Shown here piece after piece: positions 13,001 through 28,000 of a DNA stretch of 64,000 nucleotides (position 1 is the first letter of the stretch; each line of letters begins with the position of its first letter). Below the pieces are notes generated by a model, which did no database searches, was not told where the DNA came from, and worked only from the letters and a program-made list of their open reading frames with translations. This DNA comes from Bedellia somnulentella. Lineage: Eukaryota > Arthropoda > Insecta > Lepidoptera > Bedelliidae. The stretch lies in contig OY755173.1 of assembly GCA_963576735.1 (NCBI GenBank), forward strand, positions 5,116,873 to 5,180,872, written 5' to 3'. The translations under genes were made by a program, and so were the position numbers.

Positions 13001-16000
13001 TGGTGAAATAAAGGTTTTTGGTGATGGGTCTCCAACCGCATCGCCCAAAAATCCCTTAAAAGCCCTAATACCGTTAGTCGCCTCTTACGTACACCCACCG
13101 GAAGAAATGGGGTAGTGCTATTCTAAGCCGACACTACACAGCATAAAATATACTTTTTAAATCAAAAAGATATCAACGATGGTCAGCAGTGTGTCAATAA
13201 GGGCTGCTTGTATACCATTTTGTAACAAACCGTATCCTAGCGGAATTTCTTTATGAGTTTAAAGTATAAATTTATCTCTGCACGAATTGTATCAAATGTG
13301 TGCTATTTCCACAATGTCAAGCTTCTACTTTGGCAATTATTTAATCTTCGCCTACAATATTGTTTAACACAGCACAAGTATAATATGGCATTGTAGAATG
13401 AATCACATTCGTTAAATCAACGTATTTAAACATTTTAAATGTATGTAATAAGGCTGAAAAATATAATTTGAGCAGGGTGGACTATACGAAACTGATATTT
13501 GTCTCGAATCTGGTTGTTAAGTAATTAATAATTTGACATGATTGATAAAACTGAATTCACTCGTCCCTAAACTTAAATAAATTGTTATATAAAAGCCCAG
13601 ATTTACTCATCGGCACCAAAATCTTTTTTTGTATATATTTACCTTTCGCCAGTCCAGTTTATCAAGTCATTTTCACTGCGTATGTTTTGTCATAATTAGT
13701 CCTTAACTTTATTATTCTGGGATGCTATTTTTCTTTATTCCAGTTTTTGGAAAATTTATAGTACCTACCTGAAATATTAGAATTATTAATTCATAAGATT
13801 AAAACAGAACAAATTGTCGGTTAAATGTTTGTGTGAAAGACATTTTACAATTTTATCAGATAAGAGTTATTTATAATATAAGAGATTTTATATTTTATAT
13901 CACATTTTATTTTGCTTTCAGTTCGGCTACGGATGGACTCGCAGTGGTGGCCGGGAGGAAGGCCGGCGCTGCCGCATCCACCGACCTCCCGAGTCCACGC
14001 TCTCCGTGTCCAGCGACATCCGCTTCACCAGGCGGAAGCTCACGAGGCCTTGCCGAAGCTGCTGCGCTGCCATAGCCTCGCTGCTCATCCTCTTGTTGCT
14101 CGTTGCCATCGCCGTCTACCTCACACGTAATTATTTTCTCTTCCAACTATATAGTATAGTTCATTATAATTAAGAATTCCTAAATCCATCACAAAGTAAG
14201 TACGTCTTTTCGCCAACCGCCAAAGCAGTGCACAAATATTGATTGAAATATCTTTACTGCGCTGTATTTTAATTATTTATTAAGTTTGATATAATATGCA
14301 TGCAATAGGTCCAAAAAGTATTATCTATCAAAGTCATAAGGAAAAATAAAAACTATTAGCACTAGTTATGTGAATAAATGGTATGATAAAGGTGATCCTA
14401 GGACAAACTTCTGATAGTAAGCAAAAATATGCGTTATGATTTAAATAAATTACCAAGCTTTCTAATTCGAGAGGTAAAATTTGACTGGCTATCTTATAAA
14501 TTAAAGTAACTGTGACTTACTTCTTGAATAAAGTCTTGCCTTATTTCTTGGCCTACGGTGAAAAGACTATTAAAAAATATGCTCTCATATAATACCTAAA
14601 GAATCAATCAATTCTAAACTGTAAAATGACAAAGAAACTTATAGAGATAACCTTAGAATATAATAGACGCAATACTTACCTATATATTAAAATAAGTATA
14701 GCAATTTATAAAAGACGGTCGTTCTCCTGTACAATAGCCGTTCAACTTGACCTTAGTCGGCTCACGCAATATCTAGTGCACTTTAACTATCAGATACAAT
14801 CAAATTTCAATTCTCTTCAACAACCTATCATCTGAACGGTTCGTTTTGGTGAACCTTTAATCAATCGACAAAATGACCTTATTTTGTTATAGAGGCGTTC
14901 TGCTTTAATAATCCCGCTATTTTCACGGATTCCTATTAACTCTTCAACAGATTGTCACACTTTCATGTTTAGATCGCAAAAAAGGCCTAAACTGTTTTTG
15001 TGACCATCTGGCGCTTCTGCAAATGCTTGCACTTTTGGATTATTTTGCTTGATAAACTTTGGAAAAAGTTCTTTTCTTTTTTTATTTGGTTGGTGTTTTG
15101 AATTCTAACAGGTTATATTAAGTTTTGTTTTGAGTTATTGAATTAAAAATGAATTCCCAGTGACTGATATTCACGATTAAAAAAAAACAAATGAACAGTT
15201 ATAGTGTAATACAGCTGTTAAAAGTTAGTCTGACCTGACCTTACAAACATACAGATGGCAGAGAAACTTATTATTATTTATTTACTTTGGACAAACAACC
15301 AACACAGACTAAATAATGGCTATTAATATATCTACTTACTTATCATTGAAAGTAATAGCATATATATAATCTATCTATCTTTCAAATATCACCTTCTTCA
15401 TTAGCGTCGTTGTGGATTACAATAATATATTACGGACTAGTTTGTTGTGTCTGCTGTGTAGTGTCGGCTTAGAATAGCACTACCCCATTTCTTCCGGTGG
15501 GTGTACGTAAGAGGCGACTAACGGTATTGGGGCTTTAAAGGGATTTTTGGGCGATGCGGTTGGAGACCCATCACCAACAACCTTTATCTTACCATCTTTT
15601 CCGCACTCAACTTTCCAAAGGGGGCTGAGGAATTTCTCATTCCTTAGCTCTGGCTTCCCCATCTAGGGATTTATAGCCGTGAGTATATGTATGTATGTAT
15701 GTATGGATTAGTTTGTATTGGGTTACATGTGAGTTAATAATAGAATTATACACCCATTGTACCCAACAGCAACATAAGTCGATCTAGACATAATGCTGAT
15801 TTAAATCTATTGAATATTATGTTCATATTAGGCCGTGTAAATGAACTGTTTAAAAAAACTGTATAGGAATGAAATTTCATGTTATGTTTGGAAGGAAACC
15901 TCTACTACAAGTAGTAAGACACTTTATGGCTTGAATTTGATTGATTAGTTCGTATTGTTTAGTAATGTTTCATAAAGCTTATAATGGAATAGAATCGAAA

Positions 16001-19000
16001 AAACTCTTTATTGCACATCTTAAAAACATTATATTTACAAGCAACAATATAGTACATCATACACATAGATACATATACTCACTGCTATAAATCCCTAGAA
16101 GGGGTAGCCAGAGCTAAGGAATTAGAAATTTTCTCAGCCACTTTTGGATGTTAAGTGGGGAACAGACTTACAATAAAGTACAAAGGGCAGTCTTAATAAT
16201 TAATATTAATAATCGTCTTTAAGATTTTCAATGCAACGTAATTTTGAAATCACTAATAAATAATGTGACACACATTTACTATTTTTAAGCAGATATCAGC
16301 TTAATTTCATTATGCAGCTTTGACCGCATCTGTTCGTAAGCTTTGCCAAACAAAGGAACATAGCGATATCATTACATTACCTATAGCAAAGATAGACACT
16401 ACAAATCGCTAATGAAGTTTCTTTTTCAGACGTTTACTTGTTTGGCGATCCGCTGAGCCGTCAGACGTTCCGAGGATCATTTATAATATCCTCACGCAGC
16501 GAAGGCGGGGGCGGGGGCGGAGAGGGCAATCACACCCAGGAGGGCGACCTCCGGCAGGCTCTGTTCGACCTGTATCGCAACTCCGAGCTTAGATCCTGTT
16601 TCGTGTCAGCTGACGTACTCGCCTTGGACAGGTAACGTTAGATTCGTTTTGTAAGTTTTGTATAAAGCTCATGACTGAGGATTAGGATGAATCATGAAGA
16701 TGGGAGTTGAATGCCGGGTTATGCTATTAGTGCGAATTAGTTTATGTATTGAGTGACCAATCAAAAGTTGTTATTCACTTAACGTCAAAAGATTTCAATT
16801 AAATTTATTCTATCATATTTTTATTAATAATAATAATAAAACTCTTTATTGCACATTACAAAATAAAAACAACAATTACAAAAAAAAGATCGGTATAAAA
16901 GCCAAAGTACAACTGGCGGTCTTATCACTAAGAGCGATCTCTTCCAGACAACCCATTAATGGAAAGATTTGCTGGATTAAAAACATGTTCGGTAGATGTC
17001 CAATAAATTAAACTGATTTGCTTAAAAACTAAAATTATTCATCAAACTATTATCTATCTATTTTAAGTATTACTAAATATTTATTAAGTTCTAATACACT
17101 TACAGATACAGATAGTATTCCATAAAATAAATAATATTCAATAAATACAATACATATGCAATATATATAAAGATTTTTAAATAAAATACATATATACATT
17201 TTACGACATAATATATAATAGAATATATAAACTTTTGTATGCAACACAAATAATATTATAATGTTTCGGAGAGGAAGTGTTTTTTTACCATTTTCTTGAA
17301 AATAGGGAGAGAGAGATTTATTCTATCTATTTCCGTAATTTCATATTTTTCTGTGGATTGCTCTTTAAAATCTTGGCGGTTTACATTCAATAACACTTTT
17401 ATAAGTTTTCTTAACAACAAGTTAAAAGTAAATACTGTGTGCTTTCAATGGGGTTAAAATTGAAATTAAATTTGCGGCGGCCCGCCAGCTGCATTTAATG
17501 ATTTGCTCAACGAATCTACTTAGAAACACAACACAATAGACTTAGTTATTTTAAAGGAAGTCATAAAATGGGGTTTATTAGCAATTCCACGTTCGAAAAC
17601 AATAAGTAACAAAGTAGAGTGACTCGTTCTTTTCATTGATATTTTGTAAACGTTTATGGTGAAAGTGTTCCTATATGACTTTCTCTTGTAAAGTAGCGAG
17701 GCGACGTGCTACGATATATCAATGATGATATATCTGCTAACAAAGAGATATGAATCTTATACGCTTCGGTAATTATCAGCGGAGCGAGTAAGACGATGGT
17801 AACGTTGCGAGCTTCCAATTAAAAGGGACCATTTGGTTCGGTTTTTTGTGTATTTGTGTGTTGGATATTTTTTAAAGGTTTCTGTATTGTAGAATCATTA
17901 TAAAGATATAGATTAAATCTATTTTCATTTTTGTTTCGCTTGATTATTTAAACAGGAAAGCCTTAATGAGTAAAAGATAGTTAACATCTATGTACAAAGT
18001 AATAATATTGAATAATTCATTGGTTAATCAAACTCTTCTTATTCAAACAAATAAAACTTCAACCTTATTTGCATGCGTTCAATAGCCTGCTAAATGCCTA
18101 TTTCCCAGAATGAAATCATCAAACAATCAAGCGATACATGAGCACATTATCCGAAACCCATCATCATCAGCAAACAATAAATGTCTCACGATCACGATCA
18201 TACGCGATCGCGTGACGTAGCTAGGTACCCCGTGGAAAGCTCTCGAGGTAAAAAGCACAACATTGTAGAAAGTTCCTGTTCGGTGCCATTGCGCCCTAAT
18301 TCGACCCAGGTCGCACTTTCTATGCTCTGCTTAAAACATACGACCAAGGTTAACTGTCACTCACACATGCAGCTTTCCTTCTACGTGACTTCCGGTTACG
18401 ACATTTGAATTCGTAACTGTCGACAAATGCTAAAACGGGAGCGCGCAGGCATTTACTTTTGCAATTGGTTTTAATGAGGTAATTGGATCATTAATTAAAG
18501 TTTACATGCCGTAGTAAATACTCTTAATCAATCTGCGTGTAGTAAACTGAGAGAATAATTATTTATCTTTAACATCTTGTATGAAATAAAATATACAGAA
18601 CTTTCGCTGCAATATTTACTTCAACATCACAATCACAATATTATATATTTGCGGTTAGCGGTATGTAAATAATTTGTAAAAAGTTGTGGTAATTATTATA
18701 CATTTGCGGTTTGCATTATGTTAATATTTTGTGAAAATATATTTGGCTGCAAATATCGACACCTGTTTCCGATGAGTAACATTTGCTTTGTAGTATTTTT
18801 GTTTAAAAAAAATATTACCTTCCCGTAACATGCATAATTAAAATATACCTATATATGACATTTGATGCATATTTCACGATACAGTTCACCAGACAAGCAA
18901 AATTAATAGTAGATTGTTTTAGCATTGCAGACACCGTGCGGATCCATTTCGAGGTTTCCTTCGAGCCTATATTCACGGCTGTGAGCACAAGGGAGGTGGC

Positions 19001-22000
19001 AGACGTACTCCAGCAGGAGCTGCTAGCACCTACGTTCTTCAATGTTGTGGCACTGCCAGAATCTTTGCATATCGAGGTTTGTAGCTTATTTTAAGCAGAC
19101 CACTTCAGTAAATTTAAAGTATTCTAGATTTCCTATATTTATTTAATTAAGTAAATTTAAAGTTAAGCTTTTTTTAATCATCTCTTATTAAAGCTTATAT
19201 TTAACTATATGTTTATTGTTCAGCATAGTCCATAAAAAATATAACTCATCGTTTTAATATTTGGCTACTTGGCATTCTGTCATTATTCTCACATTTGCAA
19301 ACACAAGCGAGTTAATGTTTCCACTACGGTAGCTGTCTAATCTGTATAACATTCAAGTGCATTAACTGCAGTAAACGTTTTTTTAATATTAAGAAATTAT
19401 TATGTACAATCTACGCGTTGAACTTAAAGACAATTATTTTAATATCTATTTTAATGTCTTCGGTACCACAAATTGTTTTCCATAATTATTTATCGTAATT
19501 TCACTCATTGATATGATGACCCAAAAATGCTAAATCATCAAAACTGTTAAGCCAGCTATCCGAGGGTGATGATTCGCATCACTTGCCGTTGCGCGAGCGA
19601 TAATTGATCTCTCAATTACTGTGATGCAATTCACAAAATTTCTCTTTTCTTTGATGCAACTTTGCGATTTCCAGCTTGAGACAAATTGCTTTCATGCAGC
19701 TTCTAGCTAGGCGACTGAAAGATCGTATATTTGAGTCTTTGGCGCTGCTTTGGTAGTTAATCACTAACTGAGTATATTTCATTTGGTTTTTTCATCCCTT
19801 TTCAGTAAAAATACATTAGTTTGACCATTTTATCGGATTCCGAAAACAGGAGTTATTAACCGTTTTAAAATTAAAATTAAAATAAAATTCTATTTCTCAC
19901 AGCTATAATCCCAAATAAGGCATCTGCCCACCTGATCAAATAGCAAAGGTGCGAGTGAATGGCAAGATGACAAGGATAACTGTACTATAGTTAATATTCA
20001 CCGCACGCAACTAAATTGAATTATCTATAAAACAAAGAAGACTATAATGAAGCCATTTCAAAATTATAGACTTGTATCAAATAACTGTCGAGAAATCTAC
20101 GATTGCTGCTAAAACAATTCCACGACAACCATAATTCTCATCACAGCGCCATTGTACTTTGTTTAAGAGAAAGTTTATTATTGTTGATAGCAATTAGACG
20201 TTGGCTGCTGATAAACACTGATTTATTTTGTTAAAGTCTAGTTTTCTTAAGATCGATTCATCTAATGCAAACGTCATCAATCTTACGGTTTTTGGTAGGT
20301 CTATCAATTAGTCTTAAAAGTAATTAAATTAAAAGTAGTGACTTATACAGATTTAAGTATTTTGCGAAATTATCTTCATCGGTTTTATGTGGTGTATTGC
20401 AACCCTTGCAATTACTCTAAGTACTATAAATCTGTTTGCTTAACCTCATTAGGCCTTGTTCTTTGTGTTAAGAAAATAATTTCAAAAAGTCACAATCCAT
20501 AAAAGTACAACTCAACCGCTGATTACCTTTTCCGCTGCAACTTTCGATCATAAATTGATATTTCTACAAGTCATCTTATTAGCCAGTCAATAAAGAAAGT
20601 AGTCAGTCATTAATACTAAAATGCATATTTCCAGGAAAACTCGATGTCATCGTTCCAAAGTGTGGATGTGATAGAAACCACGTCAGCAGACTTGCCGAGC
20701 ACGGAGGCAGCTACTGCGGCTGTCATAGAGGAGTTGAGGGAATGCGCTCCTCTTACTCTTCAGCTATGTTCACATTTATCATACAATGTCACCTCATATC
20801 CTAACCTCGTGGGACACGCTTCGGCTGAAGCGCTTCTGAAGGATGTGGTTGCGTTTAGAGAATTGCTGGACGCTGAGTGCTCGCATCTTGCTCAAGTAAG
20901 TTGGTTTTTATTTTGTATTTACATTATATATTGATTTTACAGTATTTGTATAATTTTGCTCCTTTGTTCGAATGTGCAAAAATATTTATATTCGTTTTTA
21001 AACCGGATTTATATATAGTTAAATATGTATGTCGTTGAATAAGTATCAAAATAAACTAGTTATTCTTATACTGAGTATGGGATTATCTCAAAGGGTTAAC
21101 TTAAAGTCGTTAGATACTATACAACAAAAAAAAAGTGTAACTTTAATTAAATTTATTTTAAGTTCTAGGATATAATTCTTTGGTTTCTTCAAAATGATTT
21201 GTACTTGTCCAGTATAAAGTTTTCTCCCTCTCCATAACGTTGCGGTCTGTCGTATTTTGGAAATCTGTAGTAGACTGTACCGAGTTCAAAATTGTACAGT
21301 AAAGAAAAAAAAACCGATGGAATATGTTTTATTTTCGATACTGAAGCCAAATTTGTGCTTTTTGAAAAAAATGTCTGTCTGTCTGTCTGTCTGTATGTAT
21401 GTCCGGTCATCGCGTTAATTCTACCAGACAGATCTTGATCAAATTTGGTATGAATTTAGCTTATACACCTGGCCAACATACAGGATATCATTTATCCCGG
21501 ATTTCGCAAGAGTTCCTACAAGAGCATCAAAAAAACCATAAACTTTTAGCGCTTTAGGGTGAATAGACATGCTAAGTTTAGCGATGCGGGGTAAATAGAA
21601 ACATTCCAAACCAAATTCTGACAAATGTATATGTTGTATTACTAGATGGCGCGAGTAGTTACTGCGTACATCGCGGTATGATTTCTTTTTTCTTTGTTAT
21701 AAATACTTCAGTTCAGACTAAACTTTTCTGACAGTTCGCAGTCTGTCGGTTCAGTTGGTATGTAAACAATTACAATTTATAATATTACAATTTATTTTAG
21801 AATTGAAATCTATGACTGATCGGCTACAAATTAACTCTCACACAATCACCAACGGTCAGTGTAGAGGGCAGCACCAGACCGCCACCGCAGCACCACACTG
21901 CTATCTATACTTACTGAAGATATTCTCATTTATGAACTTAAAATCTTGGTAGAAAATGGTTTGTTACATGATTCTTATGAAATATCAAGTACATATATTT

Positions 22001-25000
22001 TAGTACCTATAAAGATTTTTTTCATTTCTGTATCTAGAAATTTGAAACTTGATGCGATTGACTGTTATAACTACTACAAAAAGGAATATATGAAATTCAT
22101 CTAACAATCATTCATGGGTATATACTAACGGCTTCGAATTCCAAAAAAGGGTAGCCTTAGCTTCAGAGATAGTAATTCTTTATCCACTTTTGGAAGTTGA
22201 ATGGGGAAAAGGTAGTCAAATAGATCTCCAACTGCATCGCCCAATAATCACTTAAAAAGCCTCAATGTTCTTTATATCTATTACAAGGCCGCGGGAATTT
22301 AAATATAAAAAACAGAAGTTAAGATAGTGTTTTGGTATTTTGGATGTAAACCGGATGCAAAAAATTTAGTCCACGCTGACGTAGTCGCGGGCAAAAAGCT
22401 GGTTACTAAATATTTTTCCTCCCCATTTCCAGGACTTCGTCTGCCAGATGCTGCAGCCGCGCTGCGCCGGCGAGCGGCTGGTGAAGCCGTGCCGCGCGTA
22501 CTGCCGCCAGTTCCATGCCGGCTGCGGCGACCGCCTGCCCGAGAGACTGCGGCCGTACTTCGACTGCGCGCGGTTCCCTGACTACTTTGGTGTAGATTCC
22601 TGTGCTCCGGAGCCTAGTAAGCACTTTATTACAGTTTGTTTTCTAAATTATAATACTTTAATTTAAAAACTAGCAGTTATTGAAAGTTGAATATGATATA
22701 TGAGGGGTATTAACGGGGACCAAAAACATAACATTGTGCTCCCTCAACCGTGATATGTGACTTTAAATCAGTGATACTTCTTGAAAGGTGACGGAAAACA
22801 ACATGAGGAAACGTACATGGCTTAGTTGTAATTAGTCATGTGACAGTCTATTATTCATACCAAACGGCGATAGGCCTGCCCCTATCACGTGAGTGCACAG
22901 TCGTGGGTGCAATGAATACCAAGTGCAATGTCACGTGATTTTCAGAAGTATTAGTACCTCTACTATTATGAAATTGTTTACTTCCAGATTGCCAAGCAGG
23001 TTTACAAAGACTGGCGCTGTCCCGGCGATCGTGCGACGGCATCCCCGACTGCGCGGACGCGGCGGACGAGCGCGGGTGTGCGCAGTGCGGCGCGGCGGGC
23101 GGCAGAGCGGGACGGGGCGAGACGGCGCGCGGCGGGGCAGAGCGAGACAGGCTGCGGTGCGCGTTGCACCCGCGATGCTTACCTGCACATCTTCGCTGCG
23201 ATGGCACTCCTGACTGCCCAGATGGTAGTGACGAGGCTGGTTGTTGTAAGTATTCCTCAATTGTAAATCTAGGCAAAATAGTGTCTGCCAAAATGAACTT
23301 CATGTAAATTTTTGCTTAAATCCGCTAGTTTATTTATTTATGTTTCTAAGCCCTAGTGTGTGGTGTGTCTAAACATATAATACCCTCTTACAATACCCTC
23401 AGGCAGTATCTTATAAAGCTTGAGAAGATGTTAAAGCTATTTACATACATATAGGTTACACATCCCGCACTTATTTAGGTCTTGTAAGAAGTATCGCAAG
23501 CAACAAAGCTCATCAGAATTCCAGTTAACCATAGACCTACCGCAAAAACAAAACACAATCCACAATCCATCTAGAAGAAACCATTATTTTAACCATTCGT
23601 ATCTTATTTCAGTATGGATAACCCGCTCCCTCTCGTGGTGGGTCCGCGAAACCTCTGAGTCGACGCTGGGCGCGGTCCGCAGCCGCAGCGGCTACGCGGT
23701 GTGGGCGGAGCGCGGCCGCGTCGGCAAGGTCTGCGCCGCGCCCTACGAGCGGGAGCGGAAGGCGCTGGACAGCGTCGCGCACTCGCTCTGTAGGGCGCTT
23801 ACTTTTAAGTAGGTTTCAACAGAAAGTTCATGCCATCAACCTGTACTTATGTTACAATTTATTCCCCATTAAAAATACAGACAAGTCGGAAATACTGGGG
23901 ATCCCTTTTTTTTATTTATAGCCATAACCAAACATAAGCTCAGTAGTAGAACACCGCTTATCGTGCAGACGATAAGGGTTCAAATCCCGTCTTGGTCCTA
24001 CACCTATTTGTATTTTCTTAAAACACTTGTGTGTAACACACTAATGTACCTGCCAACCCCTTCAGAGATATATAGCATAACCGTTTTAGTTTGAATATAG
24101 CCATAACTATATGTATGTATAAATTATAAACAAATTTTTGCTTGTGCAAAATGGTGGATTTTGGGTGATTAAGAAATTACATACATACATACATATACTC
24201 ACGGCTATAATTCCCTAGAAGTGGTAGCCAGAGCTAAGGAATTATAAATTCCTCAGCCACTTTTGGAAGTTGAGTAGGGAAAAGATGGTAAAATAAAGGT
24301 TTTTGGTGATGGGTCTCCAACCGCATCGCCCAAAAATCCAATAAAAAGCCCCAATACCCTTAGTCGCCTCTTACGACACCCGTGGGTAGAAAGGGGTAGC
24401 GTCATTCTAAGCCGGCACTACACTATTGAGAAATTGAGTTAGGATTTAGGGTATCATCTAATCAGGTGACTCAATGGGTGAGGGATAATAACCCATTATG
24501 ACGATTACGTGCTTTCGAGAGTACGTAAACTTCGGTCCCACGCACTAGAGCCACTGCACTTGACAATAAACCCCTTTTAATTTCTGTGTAGGCGTAAAAC
24601 AGGTTGAGAGATGGATACTAACTTAACAAATTCTTTGTCAGTCGCTTTAGACTTAGAATCGGGTATTTCCTTATCTTAAAAAATCAATGTTGCCGTGTAG
24701 TGCCGCCTTAAAATGTCACTACCCCTTTCTACCTACGGGTGTCGTAAGAGGCGACTAACGGTTTGAAGCTTTTTAAGTGGTTTTTGGCGATGCGGTTGGA
24801 GACCCATCACCAATGATACTTTATTTCTATCATCTACTCCCCTATCAACTTCTAAATAGGGCTGAGGAGTTTCTAGCCCTCAAGCTCGGGCTACCCCTTT
24901 TTGGGATTAACGGCTGAGAGTATATGTATGTATGTATGAAAATCCAGTAATTTTGTTCCTAAATTCATAGTAGTAGAGTATATTTCAAAATATCTCAATC

Positions 25001-28000
25001 ATCAAGGGATAGACTTAATTTTTAACTGACTTCAAAAAAAGGAGTGTTCTCAATTCGACCGTATTTTTTTTTTATATAGATTAAGCATTTTCCCGCATTT
25101 TGCAGCTGTTGCGCTCACTCTTACGTCAAATTTAGTGAGAGTGACAGGGACGGAAAAAACGCGCGCGCAGGATTAATGTAGTTTATTTAGTTTTATTGAA
25201 TAACTATAATGTTTAAATGAAAAGTTACAGATCTTAAAGCTACACGTATATAGACACATAATGAGTTCACATGTATGTTATGCCAGTGGAGCCTATACGG
25301 TTTTTATGAAAACAAAACATGTTCCAATTAAAACTTTTTCATCATATTTTTCAACAAATTATTAAAATGTTAAACATCAAATTTTAACACCATGAACTAA
25401 TATCACCAACATATATTTTATTCATGTCATATCAATATCATCAAATCAGACTTTATAGAATTTCCAAACAATCAATATCAACCTATTTCTCCGGGGACGC
25501 CCCTAACAACAACTAATAATCGTATATTGCCACGCCGGCCATCTTCTTTGAATTGAGACACCAAAATTCGTCTATCACAACTAATTATCCTATTGTATAT
25601 CAATAGATCAGCACTAAACGCAGAAGTAGTATACGATTTGGAAGCAGAGTCAGAAACGAATTCCAGCTCTACAGCAGAATACGTGGAAGTAGTGAATCCA
25701 GCTGCCGCGGAGATATCCTTTGTGAAGAGCGATTGCCCAGAACGGAAAGTGATCAAAGTTACGTGTGACCAACTAGGTGAGTCTAATATAACTGATACAT
25801 AAACACTGTTTCATTCAATCAACATTGTTTGTTCAAACAACATAACATAACATAAACGTTCACGCCGTTTATCCCTGAAGGGGTTGGCAGAGGTACCAAT
25901 ACTTCTGAACTCACGTGGCAGCGCCATCTAGTGTCCAGAGAAGGTACCCACGTTTTGCTTAGACAGTGTACTCACGTGATAGGGGGCAGGCCTATCGCCG
26001 TTTTGTACGAATACACTGTCACATGACTAAGTACAACTCAGCCATGTGGGTTTCCTCACGATGTTTTCTCTCACCGTTAACAAACATGATAAATTAACCA
26101 CACATATGACTTTAGAAAAGACAAATTGGTGTAGGCCCGACCCAGGATTGGAACTCACGCCCTTCTGTTTTCGGGCGGGTGTTCTACCCACTGGACTATC
26201 ATGTCGCTTCAAACAACTGATTAGTTATTTGAATATTTCAATGATAACGAACCTTTTCACTTATTCTAAAGATACCAGGTTACTGTCGGGATATATAACG
26301 TGTAGTAGCAAGTGGCTAAGGTAGGACATGAGAATATTTACTCGTAACCAAACTAAAGGCTGCCGTGGCTATTTTCCCTGAATGAGTTGCACTTTCAAAG
26401 TATGCGTGCATGGTCCGGACATGTCTATATCACAATCGGAGACGGAGGTACTTTGGAATTTGTAAGTTCCGAATCCACTGCAAAAGGCACATGTGTACGA
26501 GTGTAAAAGCTCTGAGTTTTGTTCGCAAACATACCCAAAACGTGTGTGTATAAAGCTGACTACATGTACCTACAGTGCCAGTCGCTTCGTGAAATAAAAA
26601 TAGATTACTTAACACAGAATTAGAAACATACACCCGCCCACTGCTCTGTTAAGCAACCAGTCTCAAGAATTCCTAATTCTACTATACTTTATTTATACCC
26701 GTAATGCTTACAGAATGCGGTCTCCCAACCGCGCGCACGGAGGCGGGCGTGGCCAAGCTGCCCCGCGCGGCGCGGCCGGGCGACTGGCCGTGGCACGCCG
26801 CGCTGCTCCGCGCACACGTGCACGCGTGCGACGCCGCGCTCGTGCATCCGGGCTGGCTCGTCACCACGGCTAATTGTTTTCAGGTAAATAGCATCACGTT
26901 ACTACGCATACTAGCAAATATAAATAGGGTGGACTGAGCCAAAAAATCAGAAGTTTTATCTTGCTCTTGGAAGTTTAATAGGGAGCGCTGTTTCGCGCTC
27001 ACGTGCACGCGTGCGACGCTGCGCTCGTGCATCCGGGCTGGCTCGTCACCACGGCTTTAGGCTTTAGATCCCAAAAGGGGTAGTAGTTTTTTGGTAATTT
27101 AGGTTGTTATCGGGGAAAAGATGGTGATTAAAAAAGGATGCTTGGTGATAGGTTTCCAGCCCCATCGTAACATGAGTTTATATATGTATCAGTTTAATTC
27201 ATAAGATCTCATTATCATCATAACTTTTATCAATGAACTATAAATTTATTTGCTAATATCTGTCCATCTATCAGGTGAAGCAGACGCGTTTCATAATATA
27301 TTAAGTGATTTAATTTCCCAGGATAAACTTAATTTATCCACAATAAAAGTTAGTAGTATAGTAGTAGAACAGCTCTACTCTAATTCTTGTTATGGGTGTT
27401 CGTAAGTGCCGACTAAGGGTATTGAAGCTTTAATGTGATTATTTTGCGATGCGGTTCTAGACACATCAAAAATACGCACCACATAATATACCATACCCGA
27501 CACGACAGCATGTAAGAATATACCTCTAGATTGCTCAAAACGTGTAAAGTTGATCTCAAAATCACGATTTTTTGTTACATTCAGGGACAACCAAAAGCCG
27601 AGTGGATAGCAAGACTTGGATCCGTACGAATACAAAGTACCACCCCTTGGCAGCAAGAAAGAAGAGTAGTAGGCATGGTGAGATCTCCGGTAGAGGGAAG
27701 CATGCTAGCACTAGTACGATTAGAAGAACCTCTAGAGATGACAGACTTCGTGAGACCAATTTGTTTGCCAGAAACAAAAACGGAGTCTAAGTCTGTCACA
27801 GTTTGCAACACACTTGGATGGACCAGGAACAGGGACCAGCTGCAGAGGATCCACATAGTACCAAGCCCCATGGTCAATTGCGAGAACGTGAGCATCGCTA
27901 TTAGCAACGGAATATGCACTGAGCCGCTTTACGATCAGGATGACTGTGATGTAAGCCTATGATATCGATTATATAAGCAACCGTGATAGCCCAGTGGGTA

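Larger units (their letters stand above)
1035..13921 (+). other. Intron 1 of the Corin-like gene
   Basis: The 12.9-kb first intron, inferred. It holds R2 and R1 repeats, two LINE 3' fragments, one intact hAT-type MITE and AAGGCTT-rich DNA, listed separately. I see nothing I can name in 1040-2660, 3440-5040, 6300-7190, 7650-10700 and 13145-13900 apart from AT-rich sequence and short open frames without protein character. Confidence 0.5.

Noticed and set aside
13833..14146. Four other open frames over Corin-like exon 2
   Set aside because: Only the frame starting at 13922 gives a transmembrane helix, fits both splice sites and keeps the phase. The rest reflect GC-rich composition.
18181..18408. 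75-codon ORF starting with a His/Asp repeat (MSHDHDHTRSRD)
   Set aside because: It is intronic, has an isolated compositional start and no recognisable domain; treated as chance.
22851..23303. 150-codon minus-strand open frame and a 109-codon one
   Set aside because: Both lie antisense to Corin-like exon 7 in very GC-rich DNA and have low-complexity Arg/Pro/Ser/Ala content. They are shadows of the LDLa exon.
23938..24010. Functional tRNA gene
   Set aside because: The head has a good B-box, but it is followed by SINE-T sequence and matches other SINE copies, with no closed acceptor stem.
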